Counted from the first letter of the stretch, positions 34,383 through 43,519 are shown. The stretch is 64,000 bases of DNA from Crenalkalicoccus roseus (GCF_004761865.1 NZ_SJDM01000005.1:143501-207500), one strand, 5' to 3'. Notes: generated from the letters alone by a model not told the origin. Numbers and translations: made by a program.

Positions 34383-36983
34383 TCAGCCCCGCTGCGGGAG
34401 CGGCAGCTTCACCACCCTGGCGCCCTGCCTGGGGCCGAGGGCGCGGGCGATGGCGGCGGCCAGATCCTCCTGGCGGTAGGGCTTGGCGAGGCGGGGGAAT
34501 TCCGCCGCCGCCTCCCCGGGCAGGTCGGCATAGCCGGTCACGATCACCACCGGCAGCGCCGGGTACCGCTCGCGGATGCGGCGCGCCAGGTCGAGACCGT
34601 TCATCCCCGGCATGGCGTAGTCGGTCAGCACCAGCTCCACCGGCCCGGCGGCGAGCGCCTCCAGCGCCGCGAGGCCGCTGCCGGCGAGGCGGACATCGTG
34701 GCCGAGATCCTCGAGCATCGCCGCCGTGCCGGCCTGGATCAGCGGGTCGTCGTCCACCAGCAGGATGGTGCGGCGCCCGGCGGGCGGGGGCGGGGACTCG
34801 GCAGCGGGGCCCGGCGGCGGCCCGGCCGACGTGGCGGCCTCCGCCACCGGCAGCCACAGCGCCACCGTGGTGCCGCGGCCGGGCTCGCTCTCGATCACCA
34901 GCCTGCCGCCCGACTGCGCCGCCAGCCCGTGCACCATCGACAGGCCGAGGCCCGAGCCCTTGCCCGGCCCCTTGGTGGTGAAGAAGGGCTCGGTCGCCCG
35001 CTTCAGGGTCTCGGCGTCCATGCCGGTGCCGCTGTCGGCGACCGAGAGGCGGACGAAGCGGCCGCGGGGCAGGCCCTCCGGGCGCTCCACGCCGGGGGCG
35101 TCGCCGTCGCGCGCCTCGATCAGCAGCGAGCCGCCCATGGGCATGGCGTCGCGCGCGTTCACGGCGAGGTTCAGCAGCGCCATCTCGAGCTGGTTCGCAT
35201 CCGCGCGCACCGGTGGCAGGCCGGGCGGGATGTCCACCGCGATACGGATGGCGGGGCCAAGGGAGCGGCGCAGCAGCTCGGTCATGCCGCGCACCAGGGC
35301 GCCGAGCTCGATCGCCTGCGGCCGCAGCTCCTGGCGGCGGGCGAAGGCGAGCAGGCGCTGGGTCAGCGCCGCGCCGCGCTCGGCCCCCTGCACCGCGCCC
35401 TCGAGCAGGCGGCGCAGGCGCGGGTCGTCGGGCAGGCGCTTGCGCAGCAGGCCGAGGTTGCCGAGCACCGCCATCAGCAGGTTGTTGAAATCATGCGCCA
35501 CGCCGCCGGTGAGCTGGCCGAGCGTCTCCAGCTTCTGCGCCTCGTGGAGCTGCGCCTGCGCCGCCTTCAGCTCGCTGATGTCGCGCCCCTCGGCGACCAG
35601 CAGCACCACCGCCCCCGTCTCGTCGCGCAGCGGCTTGAGCGAGAAGTCGAGCGTCGCGGCGCGGCCGCCGGCACCGCGCGCCTCGGTCTCGTAGCGCACG
35701 AAGGCGCCCTGGGCGGCGCGGCGGATCGCCTCCTCCAGCCGGGCCCGCGCCGCCTCGTCGCCGCCCTCCCACCAGGGCGCCGCGGCGAAGGGGCGGCCGA
35801 TCACCGCCTCCGGGGCGAGGCCGGCGAAGGCGAGCGCGGTCTCGTTCGCCTCGAGCAGCGTGCCGTCGGGGGAGAGCAGACCGATGAATTGGAATTGCGC
35901 GTTGAAGATGCCGCGGAACCGCGCCTCCTTCTCGCGGAGCCGCCGGTTCGCCTCGGCCAGCGCCGCGGTCCGCTCCGCCACCCGGGCCTCCAGCGCGCCG
36001 CGGGCCTGGCGTAGCGCCGCGTTGGCGGCGGCGAGCTCGGCCAGGGTCCGCTCCTCCCGCCGGCTCAGCGCGCCGGCGACCCAGGCGAGGCCGCCGAGCG
36101 CCACCAGCACGAAGCCGCCGAGCCAGAGGGACCAGACGAGGTCGCGGCGGAACGGCACCAGGGCGCTCTCCACCGGCACGCTGACGGTGGCGATCGCCGG
36201 CCGGCCCTCCAGCGGGCGGAAGGCGACGAGGCGGTCCCGCCCCTCCCGCGCGCCGAGGCGGAGGGCGCCGGCCTGCCCGGCCAGGGCGCGCTCCAGCACC
36301 TCCGGCGCCAGGGAGATCCGCCCGATCTGCTCCGGCGTCAGGCCGGTGCGCGCGATGACGCGCCCCTCCGGCGTCCAGAGGCCGAGATTGGCCCCGCGCA
36401 CCGTCTCGGTGCCGAGCGCCAAGTCCTGGAAGAAGCCGGGGCGCAGGGCGATCTGCACCACGCCCTCGAGCGCGCCGCCGGCGCCGTGGAGCGCGCGGCT
36501 GTAGGTGGAGAGCACGTCGCGGGTGAGGCGGCTGACCAGGGCCTCGCCGATGTGGCGCTCCGCGCCCTCGACATGGGCGCGGAACCAGGGCCGGTCGGCG
36601 AGCGGCGTCTCCGGCGCCGGATGGGCCTCGCTGAGCGCCACCGGCACCCCGTTCGGGTCCACCACCAGGATGTAGCCGCCGGGCAGGCGGCTGGCGAGGC
36701 GGCGCAGCCAGCGGAACGCCTCCTCGTCGCCGCGCAGCGCCATGACGCCGCCGCGGCGCGCGATCCCCTCCACGACCTGGTCTATGACCAGGTCGCCGGT
36801 GTCGAGAATGCGGTGGGCGTGCTCCTCGACAATGCGCGCGAGATCGCGCGCCGAGGCCTCCGCCCAGCGCAGCGCCGAGCGGTGCTCCGACCACAGCGCG
36901 AGGCCGCGCAGGCCGAGATTGGTCACGGCCAGGAGGGCGACGATCAGGTAGACGAGATGGCGGACACGCCGGATGCCGGACAT
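34383..36983 (-). CDS. Membrane hybrid sensor histidine kinase with receiver domain
   Basis: An 866-residue two-component sensor. Order: membrane segment 9-31; periplasmic sensor of about 250 residues with PDC/Cache-like features (YILVVDPNGVPVALS); membrane segment 284-305; coiled coil 308-352; PAS domain about 353-470; HisKA with His497 in GGVAHDFNNLL; HATPase with NLAVNARDAMP, DSGTGM and GSGLGLSMV; receiver 738-850 with phospho-acceptor Asp788 and Lys834. The kinase can phosphorylate its own receiver or pass phosphate on. No response regulator gene is adjacent. The signal is unknown. Its position between repair genes is notable. Confidence 0.92.
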   Translation of the reverse strand: MSGIRRVRHLVYLIVALLAVTNLGLRGLALWSEHRSALRWAEASARDLARIVEEHAHRILDTGDLVIDQVVEGIARRGGVMALRGDEEAFRWLRRLASRLPGGYILVVDPNGVPVALSEAHPAPETPLADRPWFRAHVEGAERHIGEALVSRLTRDVLSTYSRALHGAGGALEGVVQIALRPGFFQDLALGTETVRGANLGLWTPEGRVIARTGLTPEQIGRISLAPEVLERALAGQAGALRLGAREGRDRLVAFRPLEGRPAIATVSVPVESALVPFRRDLVWSLWLGGFVLVALGGLAWVAGALSRREERTLAELAAANAALRQARGALEARVAERTAALAEANRRLREKEARFRGIFNAQFQFIGLLSPDGTLLEANETALAFAGLAPEAVIGRPFAAAPWWEGGDEAARARLEEAIRRAAQGAFVRYETEARGAGGRAATLDFSLKPLRDETGAVVLLVAEGRDISELKAAQAQLHEAQKLETLGQLTGGVAHDFNNLLMAVLGNLGLLRKRLPDDPRLRRLLEGAVQGAERGAALTQRLLAFARRQELRPQAIELGALVRGMTELLRRSLGPAIRIAVDIPPGLPPVRADANQLEMALLNLAVNARDAMPMGGSLLIEARDGDAPGVERPEGLPRGRFVRLSVADSGTGMDAETLKRATEPFFTTKGPGKGSGLGLSMVHGLAAQSGGRLVIESEPGRGTTVALWLPVAEAATSAGPPPGPAAESPPPPAGRRTILLVDDDPLIQAGTAAMLEDLGHDVRLAGSGLAALEALAAGPVELVLTDYAMPGMNGLDLARRIRERYPALPVVIVTGYADLPGEAAAEFPRLAKPYRQEDLAAAIARALGPRQGARVVKLPLPQRG

Positions 36984-37121
36984 GCGCCTGCGCCTCCCTG
37001 TCTCCGGGCTGCGCGATATGCGGGAGGAAGGGCGGCCGTGGCAGGGGCCCCGCCCGGCCCGCCGGTCAAGGCTTCGTGACGAAGGCGGATGCGTTCGGGT
37101 CGCATCGCGGGGCGGAGCGCC

Positions 37122-38156
37122 TCAGCCGCGGCGGAAGGCCAGCACGGCGCGGGTTCCGCTTCCGGCCGGCTCCATCCGCAGCCGGGCCTTGGCCTGCCGG
37201 GCGAGGCGGGGCACCAGGTTGAGCCCGAGGCGGTGCCTCGGCACCTGCTGGCGGACCGAGTCGGGCAGGCCGACGCCGTCATCCTCGACCACGATCTCCC
37301 CCTCGCCGGGCGCCGTCATGCGCAGGGCGAGCAGGATCCGCCCCGGCCGGCCCCAGGGGAAGGCGTGCTGGCAGGCGTTCACCACCAGCTCGTTCACGAT
37401 CAGCGCCAGAGGGGTCGCCTGCGCCACCGGCACCATCACGCCGGGCTCGAGCCGCTCCTCCAGCCGGATGCCCGGCCGCCCTGCCGTCTCGACCGCGAGC
37501 CGCGCGGTGGCCGAGAGTTCGGGGCCAAGCTCCACGCCGGCATCGCCGCAGACGCGGAACATGCGGTCCTGCACGTGGCTCGCCAGCATCACCCGCGTCG
37601 CCGCCGCGCGCAGGGCCTGTGCCACCGCCGGGTCGCTCGCCCGTCCGGCCTGCAGGGTGAGGAAGGAGGTGGTCGCCTGGGTGTTGTTCTTCACGCGGTG
37701 GTGCAGCTCGGCGAGCAGCGCCTCCCGCTCCGCCAGCATGCGGTGCCGCTCCTCCAGCGCCTGCTTCATCTCGGTGACGTCCACGCAGGAGCCGAAATAG
37801 CCGGCGAAGGCGCCGTTCACCTCATAGGGGCGGCCGTTGTCCAGCACCCAGCGCCAGGCGCCGTCATGCCGGCGCAGGCGGTAGTCCATGGTGAAGGGGC
37901 GGCGCGCCTCGAAGGCCGCGGCGTAGGTCGCGAGGCAGCGGTCGAGGTCCTCGGGGTGCACCCCCTCGGTCCAGCCGAAGCCGAGCTCCTGCTCCAAGCT
38001 GCGGCCGGTGAAGTCGAGCCAGGGCTTGTTGAAGAAGTCGCAGCCCCGGCTGCGGTCGGCGCGCCAGATCATCACCGGCGCGTTGTCGGCCAGCAGGCGG
38101 AACTGGTCGCCGGTCACGCCGGCGAGCGCTACGGATCTGTCCTCGCTTCCCGCCAT
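37122..38156 (-). CDS. PAS-domain HisKA_2/HWE-type sensor histidine kinase
   Basis: A 344-residue soluble kinase: N-terminal PAS/PAC domain (about 18-130; FFNKPWLDFTGRSLEQELGF and a PAC end FGSCVDVTEM), then a HisKA_2 dimerisation box ELHHRVKNNTQ with His153, and an HATPase with NELVVNACQHAF and VEDDGVGLP. Kinases of this family often control the alphaproteobacterial general stress response or light responses. ATG at 38156 is used; ATG 38201 and TTG 38216 upstream are in frame. It lacks membrane segments, so it senses inside the cell. Divergent from the exonuclease-ligase unit. Confidence 0.88.
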   Translation of the reverse strand: MAGSEDRSVALAGVTGDQFRLLADNAPVMIWRADRSRGCDFFNKPWLDFTGRSLEQELGFGWTEGVHPEDLDRCLATYAAAFEARRPFTMDYRLRRHDGAWRWVLDNGRPYEVNGAFAGYFGSCVDVTEMKQALEERHRMLAEREALLAELHHRVKNNTQATTSFLTLQAGRASDPAVAQALRAAATRVMLASHVQDRMFRVCGDAGVELGPELSATARLAVETAGRPGIRLEERLEPGVMVPVAQATPLALIVNELVVNACQHAFPWGRPGRILLALRMTAPGEGEIVVEDDGVGLPDSVRQQVPRHRLGLNLVPRLARQAKARLRMEPAGSGTRAVLAFRRG

Positions 38157-38218
38157 CCTGACGCCAAGCCCTTGAACCGCCACGCTGTTGCGAGGCTGCA
38201 TACGCCTGACGCGCAAGC

Positions 38219-38234
38219 GGGGAACAGGTTCCCC
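38219..38234. promoter_or_regulatory. 16-bp palindrome in the divergent repair/kinase control region
   Basis: GGGGAACAGGTTCCCC: arms of 7 bases around a 2-base centre. It lies between the kinase start (38156) and the exonuclease start (38304), just before a plus-strand TTGACC (38253-38258). The GAAC...GTTC core recalls SOS boxes, but the spacing differs from the alphaproteobacterial LexA site (GTTC-N7-GTTC), so another dimeric regulator is more likely. Confidence 0.4.
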
Positions 38235-38303
38235 ACCCTTCGGTGGAGTCGCTTGACCGCACCCGCCCCCGCCTCACCTAACCACGGGGACGCAAGGAGA
38301 GCC

Positions 38304-39350
38304 ATGCCACCGCATCCCGAAACCTGGCTGCGGGTGACGCCAGAGGGGCTGTTCTGCGTCCCGGGCGGCTTCCACATAGATCCCCTCCGGCCGGTCGCGC
38401 GGGCGGTGATCACCCATGGCCATGCCGATCATGCGCGGCCCGACCACGGCGCGGTGCTGGCGACGCCGGAGACGCTGGCGGTGATGCGCACCCGGCTGGG
38501 GGCGGCGCGGGCCGGGGCCTCGCAGCAGCCGCTGCGGCCGGGGGAGGCGCTGACCGAGCGCGGGGTGCGGCTGTGGCTGCGCCCGGCGGGCCACATCCTG
38601 GGCTCGGCCCAGATCTGCCTGGAATGGCGGGGCAGCCGGGTGGTCGTCTCCGGCGACTACAAGCGCCAGCCGGACCCGACCTGCGCCCCCTTCGAGCCGC
38701 AGCCCTGCGACGTCTTCGTCACCGAGGCCACCTTCGCCCTGCCGGTGTTCCGCCACCCGCCGCCGGAGCGGGAGGCGGCGAAGCTGCTGCACAGCCTCGC
38801 CCTGTTCCCGGAGCGGACGCATGTGGTCGGCTGCTACGCGCTCGGGAAGTGCCAGCGGCTGATCCGGCTGCTGCGCGCCGCCGGCTGGGACCGCCCCATC
38901 CACCTGCACGGCGCGCTGCTCGGGCTGTGCCGGCTGTACGAGGAGCTCGGCGTCGCGCTCGGCCCGCTGCTGCCGGCGACGGCGGCGGATCGGGCGGCGC
39001 TGCGCGGCGCCATCGTGCTGGCCCCGCCCTCGGCGGTGGCCGACCGCTGGGCGCGGCGCCTGGCCGAGCCGGTGGTGGCGCTGGCCAGCGGCTGGATGCG
39101 GGTGCGCCAGCGCGCCAAGTCCCGCGGCGTGGAGCTGCCGCTCGTCGTCAGCGACCATGCCGACTGGGACGGGCTGCTGGCGACGATCGTCGAGGTCGGG
39201 GCGCCGGAGGTGTGGGTGACGCACGGGCGCGACGACGCGCTGGTGCACGCCCTCGGCCAGCGCGGCATCCGCGGCCGGGCGCTGCACCTGGTCGGCCTTG
39301 GCGAGGAGGATGAGGGGCCTGAGGCGGCGCCGGCCGCGGACGCGGCATGA
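38304..39350 (+). CDS. Ligase-associated DNA damage response exonuclease (MBL fold)
   Basis: A 348-residue metallo-beta-lactamase/beta-CASP-type nuclease of the ligase-associated module, related to the SNM1/Artemis and CPSF families. The metal site HGHADH is at 38-43; further ligands sit in AGHILGSAQ, SGDYKRQPDP and VVSDHADWDGLL. AAGGAGAGCC precedes the ATG. It overlaps the ligase gene by ATGA, so the pair is translated together. Predicted to trim DNA ends before ligation (family-level inference). Confidence 0.92.
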   Translation: MPPHPETWLRVTPEGLFCVPGGFHIDPLRPVARAVITHGHADHARPDHGAVLATPETLAVMRTRLGAARAGASQQPLRPGEALTERGVRLWLRPAGHILGSAQICLEWRGSRVVVSGDYKRQPDPTCAPFEPQPCDVFVTEATFALPVFRHPPPEREAAKLLHSLALFPERTHVVGCYALGKCQRLIRLLRAAGWDRPIHLHGALLGLCRLYEELGVALGPLLPATAADRAALRGAIVLAPPSAVADRWARRLAEPVVALASGWMRVRQRAKSRGVELPLVVSDHADWDGLLATIVEVGAPEVWVTHGRDDALVHALGQRGIRGRALHLVGLGEEDEGPEAAPAADAA

Positions 39351-40957
39351 GCCTGCCCGCCTTCGCCGCGCTGCTGGAGCGCCTGGTCTTCACCCCCGGG
39401 CGCAACGCCAAGCTTGCCCTGCTGCGCGACTGGTTCGCCACCCAGCCCGACCCGGACCGCGGCGTCGGCCTCGCCGCCCTGACCGGGGAGCTGGCCTTCA
39501 CCGCCGCCAAGCCCGCCCTGGTGCGCGACCTGGTGGCGGCGCGCACCGACCCGGTGCTGCTCGCCCTCAGCCACGACTATGTGGGCGACTTCGCCGAGAC
39601 GGTGGCGCTGATCTGGCCGGAGAGGGAGGGGGCGAACGCCCCGCCGCCCGGCTTGGCGGAGGTGGCGGAGGCGCTGGAGCTGACGCCGAAGGCAGGCCTG
39701 CCGGCGCTGATCGCGGGCTGGCTCGACACCCTGGATGCGGGCGGGCGGCTGGCGCTGATCAAGCTGGTGACCGGGGGGCTGCGCGTCGGCGCCGCGGCGC
39801 GCCTCGCCCGCACCGCCCTCGCCGAATGGTCGGGGAAGCCCGTGGAGGCGATCGAGGAGGTGTGGCACGGCGTGGCGCCGCCCTACCTGCCGCTCTTCGC
39901 TTGGCTCGAGGGGCGCGGGCCGCGGCCGGATCCGCGCGGCGCCCCGGTGTTCCGGCCGCTGATGCTGGCACACCCGCTGGACGACGCCGAGGTGGCCGCC
40001 CTCGACCCCGCCGAGTGGCGGGCGGAGTGGAAGTGGGACGGCATCCGGGTGCAGCTCGCCGCCGGGCCGGGCGGGCGGCGGATCTGGAGCCGCGGCGGGG
40101 AGGACGTCTCCGCCGCCTTCCCCGAGATCCTGGAGGCGATGGCGTTCCACGCCGTGCTCGACGGCGAGCTCTTGGTGATCCGGGACGGGGCGGTGGCGCC
40201 CTTCGCCGATCTGCAGCAGCGGCTGAACCGCAAGCTGGTCCCGGCGCGGCTGCGACGCGACGTCCCGGTGGGGGTGCGGCTCTACGACCTGCTGTTCGAG
40301 GGGGAGGAGGATCTCCGCCCGCTGCCCTTCGATGCGCGGCGCCGGCGGCTGGAGGCGTGGGCGGCGCGGGCGCGGCCGGCGCGCATGGACCTCTCCCCGC
40401 AGATCGCCTTCGCTTCCTTCGCGCAGCTCGCGGCGATCCGCTCCGGGGCGCGCGCCGCCTCGATCGAGGGGCTGATGCTGAAGCGCGCCGACAGCCCCTA
40501 TGTCGCGGGGCGGGTGAAGGGGCTGTGGTGGAAGTGGAAGCGCGACCCGCTCTCCATCGACGCCGTGCTGATGTACGCCCAGCGCGGCCACGGCAGGCGG
40601 TCGAGCTTCTACAGCGACTACACCTTCGGCCTGTGGCGCCCGGACGGGCGGGGGGGCGAGGAGCTGGTGCCGGTGGGCAAGGCCTATTCCGGCTACACGG
40701 ACCAGGAGCTGGCCTGGCTCGACCGCTGGATCCGCGCCCACACCATCGCCCGCTTCGGCCCGGTGCGGGAGGTGGAGAAGACCCTGGTGCTGGAGGTGAT
40801 CTTCGACGCGGCGCAGCGCAGCACCCGGCACAAATCGGGCGTGGCGCTGCGCTTCCCGCGCATCGCCCGCATCCGCACCGACAAGCCAGCGGGCGAGGCG
40901 GACCGGCTGGAGAACCTGCTGGCCTATGTGGAGGACCGGCCGTCCGACGATGCCTGA
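39347..40957 (+). CDS. ATP-dependent DNA ligase of the ligase-associated damage response module
   Basis: A 536-residue ATP-dependent DNA ligase. N-terminal DNA-binding domain about 1-200, adenylation domain with motif I EWKWDGIRVQ (Lys229), motif III/IIIa around DGELLVIRDG and LYDLLFEGEE, motif IV EGLMLKRADSPY, motif V WKWKRDPLSIDAVLMY, then an OB-fold. The architecture matches the bacterial ligases found with PdeM, Lhr-like helicase and MBL exonuclease. It is additional to the NAD-dependent LigA expected elsewhere in the chromosome. Confidence 0.94.
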   Translation: MSLPAFAALLERLVFTPGRNAKLALLRDWFATQPDPDRGVGLAALTGELAFTAAKPALVRDLVAARTDPVLLALSHDYVGDFAETVALIWPEREGANAPPPGLAEVAEALELTPKAGLPALIAGWLDTLDAGGRLALIKLVTGGLRVGAAARLARTALAEWSGKPVEAIEEVWHGVAPPYLPLFAWLEGRGPRPDPRGAPVFRPLMLAHPLDDAEVAALDPAEWRAEWKWDGIRVQLAAGPGGRRIWSRGGEDVSAAFPEILEAMAFHAVLDGELLVIRDGAVAPFADLQQRLNRKLVPARLRRDVPVGVRLYDLLFEGEEDLRPLPFDARRRRLEAWAARARPARMDLSPQIAFASFAQLAAIRSGARAASIEGLMLKRADSPYVAGRVKGLWWKWKRDPLSIDAVLMYAQRGHGRRSSFYSDYTFGLWRPDGRGGEELVPVGKAYSGYTDQELAWLDRWIRAHTIARFGPVREVEKTLVLEVIFDAAQRSTRHKSGVALRFPRIARIRTDKPAGEADRLENLLAYVEDRPSDDA

Positions 40958-40996
40958 CGATCGGCAAGGCGCCTGCGGCCCAGCGGAAGCAGCCCC

Positions 40997-41090
40997 GGAG
41001 CGGACCCGCCCGAGCGGGCGAAGAGGCCCGCGCGGCCAGCGGGCCGGAGCGCTCGCCGCGAGCCGGGGCGAACGGAAGCGGCCCTAGCCC
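40997..41090. repeat. Dispersed palindromic intergenic repeat, copy 1
   Basis: Contains GCGGGCGAAGAGGCCCGC and ends in GCCCTAGCCC, both found again at 60405-60480. The two copies align over about 90 bases with mostly matching positions. It follows the ligase stop and includes the TAG stop codon of the small minus-strand ORF at 41084. Confidence 0.6.
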
Positions 41091-41185
41091 GGCGGACGCC
41101 GCTGCGCCAGCGCCTCCGCCGCCAGCAGGAGCACGGGCAATGCCGCGAGGCAGGCGAGGAGGATCCGGGCGCGGAGGGTCTGCAT
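41084..41185 (-). CDS. Putative 33-residue secreted or membrane peptide
   Basis: Thirty-three codons with a clean export signal: a basic start (MQTLRAR), a hydrophobic core (ILLACLAALPVLLL) and an AEALA-Q junction that would be a signal-peptidase site. An AAAGGA sequence lies 6 bases before the ATG. If cleaved, only about eight residues (QRRPPG-like) remain, so it may instead act as a small membrane peptide. It starts 27 bases after the stop of the 768-residue membrane protein on the same strand. Too short for homology judgement. Confidence 0.4.
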   Translation of the reverse strand: MQTLRARILLACLAALPVLLLAAEALAQRRPPG

Positions 41186-41212
41186 GGCCCTGTTCCTTTG
41201 CAATAACTCAGG

Positions 41213-43519
41213 TTACCTCGCGTCGCGTTCCTTCTCAAGCCGCGCCATCATGCCGCGAGCGACGGCCTGCAGCGGATGCTCGGCCTGGCCGAGAAGGCTC
41301 GCCTGGGCCGAGGAGGCGCCGTTGCCGCGCGGCCCCTCGCGCAGGGTATGGATCGCCGCCTCCAGCGCCCGCTCGGTCGTAGCCGTCAGCGCCTGCCGGT
41401 CCCAGGAGGAGACCCGGCCGCCGGCCAGGCGGTTCATCAGGATGGTGGCCGCGGTCACCGCGTAGAGGGCCCGCTCCTTCTCCCGCTCCCGCGGATCGCG
41501 CAGGATGTTCGTGAAGCAGGCCATGTCGAGACCGATCAGCAGCAGCGCCTGCTCCTGATCCTCGGCCGTGGCGTCCTCGGGCCTGACGTAGCGCCGGTGC
41601 CGCATGTTCAGGTGCGCCTGCAGCCAGCCGGCGTAGGAGGAGACCATCGCCTGGCGCCAGCGGTTGGCGGGCAGGTCACAGGCCCGCTCGGGGCCGGAGG
41701 TCCATTCGGGCAGGGAGGCCCGCTGCCCGGCGGCGCCGAGCACCTGATGGAAGCGCAGGATCAGTCCCCTGAGGCCGCTTTCCGTCACCGGCACGGCGGC
41801 GGCGGTGCCTTCCGAGGATTCCTGGATGTAGAGGATCTCCTGATAGACGTAGAGCTGGTGCCACAGCCAGGCCGCCCGCAGCGCCTCCCGGTCCGGCGCG
41901 TCGGCCACCGGCCCGCCCTGCGCGGCGGCCTGCGCGACCAGGGTCTGGGGGGAGGGGCGCTCCGGTTCCGGGGGGCGGTCCAGCGCCTCCACCAGCCTGG
42001 CGAGGTCGTCGAGCCATTCCGCGAGCAGGCGGAACGAGGCCTCGTGGTCGCCGAGGCTGGCCAGCGCCATCGCCGCAAGCAGCGAGAGGTAGGGGCTGAA
42101 GCCGGTGGTGCCGAGGCTGGCCTCGGAGGCGAATTCCTCCACCACGAAGCGGGCGAGCCGCTCCACCTCCGCCTCCCCGAGGGGCTGGCACCGGGTATCC
42201 TCCCGGTCCTGCCACTGGCCGAGCAGCCAGGGGTGCTGGAAGCCGCGCGCCCATCTCACGACCTCGTTGTGGGCCCTGAACAGCTCGCGGACGAGGTAGC
42301 GCAGCACCTCGGCCATGTCGTGCCGGTCCCCCGCGCCGCCCGCGGCCGGGACCACGACGCCCGAGGGCTGCCGCAGCGCCCGGCGCGCCGCCTCCGCGCC
42401 GGGATGCCCGCGCAGGCGGTCCAGCATCACCTGGTGCTCCAGCCGGGACCAGTACTTGGCCAGCCGGGTCAGGTACTCCACCGCCTTGGTGGAGCGGTAC
42501 TCCAGCAGGGCCCGCTCCCCGGTATTGGCGACGAAGGCGTTCAGGCAGGCGATGGCGGGCGCCATGCTCGCCAGCATCCCCTCCTGCGCGCCGCCGAGAG
42601 GGGCGAGGCGCGCCGCCTGCCCCCGCACGGTGCCGGCGACCTGCTCGGCCGCCATCGCGGACGGCACGACCCGCGCCCCCGGCGCGGCGCGGCCGGCCGG
42701 CTGGCCGAGTTCCTGGATGGTCTGCGCCAGCAGCAGGTGGATGATCGTGGCCCGGTCGCGCTCCACCTGGTGCACCCTGGCCTTCGCCTGCGGCGCCCCG
42801 GTCCTCGCCTGCTGTACGCCCGCGGACGGCGAGGTCGGCTCCGCCGCGAAATGGGTGGTGAGCAGCGTCTCCGGCCCGCTCTCCGGCGGCGGGGGGTGCG
42901 TCAGGCTGCGCATCCGGTGCAGGCGGTGGGGCACGAAGCCGTTGCGGTCGGCGGTGAGCTTGCCGGTGGGGTCGGCGAAGGTGGTGGCCTGGCGGATCGC
43001 CTCGGCGGTGCGGTCCCCGGCCGCGCTGCCCAGGGTGACGCCGATGCCGGCGGGCATGCTGAAGCCGGTGACGCGGGCGAGGAACGGCCGCCATTCCGTC
43101 ACCGGGAACAGCCCCGCCACCACCAGCACCGCGAGCGCCAGGCCGCCCGCCCCCTCCTTCGCGGCGCGCAGCAGCTCCGCCGTCGTGCGGGGCGGGGGGG
43201 CGTCGCGGTCCTTTCCGCGGGCAGCAGGGGCGCCGGCCTGCGCGGCCCGCTCCGCGCCGCGCTGCTGGTCGGCGAGCAGGTAGCCGATCAGGGCGCCGAT
43301 GAGGGCGGCGTCGAGCGGCACGTCGATCAGGAAGGCGCTGATCCGCCGGTTGACCCACCCCGCGCCGAGGAGAGCGTGAGCCAGGATCGCGGCCGCGAAG
43401 AGCAGCAGGACCAGCGGCAGGAGGCGCGACAGGGTGCCGCGGCGGAGGCAGCGCTCCTGCGCCATCAGCGCCGAGTAGCTCGCGAACAGGCCGAGGCAGA
43501 GGCAGATGGCGCGGAACAT
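41213..43519 (-). CDS. Large membrane protein of unknown function
   Basis: A 768-residue protein I cannot place. Predicted membrane segments: 3-20, 33-54, 63-83 and 124-142, then about 620 soluble, mostly helical residues. The soluble part is rich in Trp, Arg and Ala, with motifs such as YLVRELFRAHNEVVRWARGF, SSYAGWLQAHLNMRHRRYV and LLLIGLDMACFTNIL. No nucleotide-binding or catalytic motif stands out. The ATG at 43519 has AGGAGGGAAC upstream. It is divergent from map and convergent with the ligase. Codon use matches the neighbours, so recent transfer is not indicated. Confidence 0.8.
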   Translation of the reverse strand: MFRAICLCLGLFASYSALMAQERCLRRGTLSRLLPLVLLLFAAAILAHALLGAGWVNRRISAFLIDVPLDAALIGALIGYLLADQQRGAERAAQAGAPAARGKDRDAPPPRTTAELLRAAKEGAGGLALAVLVVAGLFPVTEWRPFLARVTGFSMPAGIGVTLGSAAGDRTAEAIRQATTFADPTGKLTADRNGFVPHRLHRMRSLTHPPPPESGPETLLTTHFAAEPTSPSAGVQQARTGAPQAKARVHQVERDRATIIHLLLAQTIQELGQPAGRAAPGARVVPSAMAAEQVAGTVRGQAARLAPLGGAQEGMLASMAPAIACLNAFVANTGERALLEYRSTKAVEYLTRLAKYWSRLEHQVMLDRLRGHPGAEAARRALRQPSGVVVPAAGGAGDRHDMAEVLRYLVRELFRAHNEVVRWARGFQHPWLLGQWQDREDTRCQPLGEAEVERLARFVVEEFASEASLGTTGFSPYLSLLAAMALASLGDHEASFRLLAEWLDDLARLVEALDRPPEPERPSPQTLVAQAAAQGGPVADAPDREALRAAWLWHQLYVYQEILYIQESSEGTAAAVPVTESGLRGLILRFHQVLGAAGQRASLPEWTSGPERACDLPANRWRQAMVSSYAGWLQAHLNMRHRRYVRPEDATAEDQEQALLLIGLDMACFTNILRDPREREKERALYAVTAATILMNRLAGGRVSSWDRQALTATTERALEAAIHTLREGPRGNGASSAQASLLGQAEHPLQAVARGMMARLEKERDAR

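Noticed and set aside
38219..38250. LexA/SOS box in front of the exonuclease-ligase genes
   Set aside because: GTTC-N7 is followed by TTCG rather than GTTC, and the palindrome spacing does not match the alphaproteobacterial SOS box.
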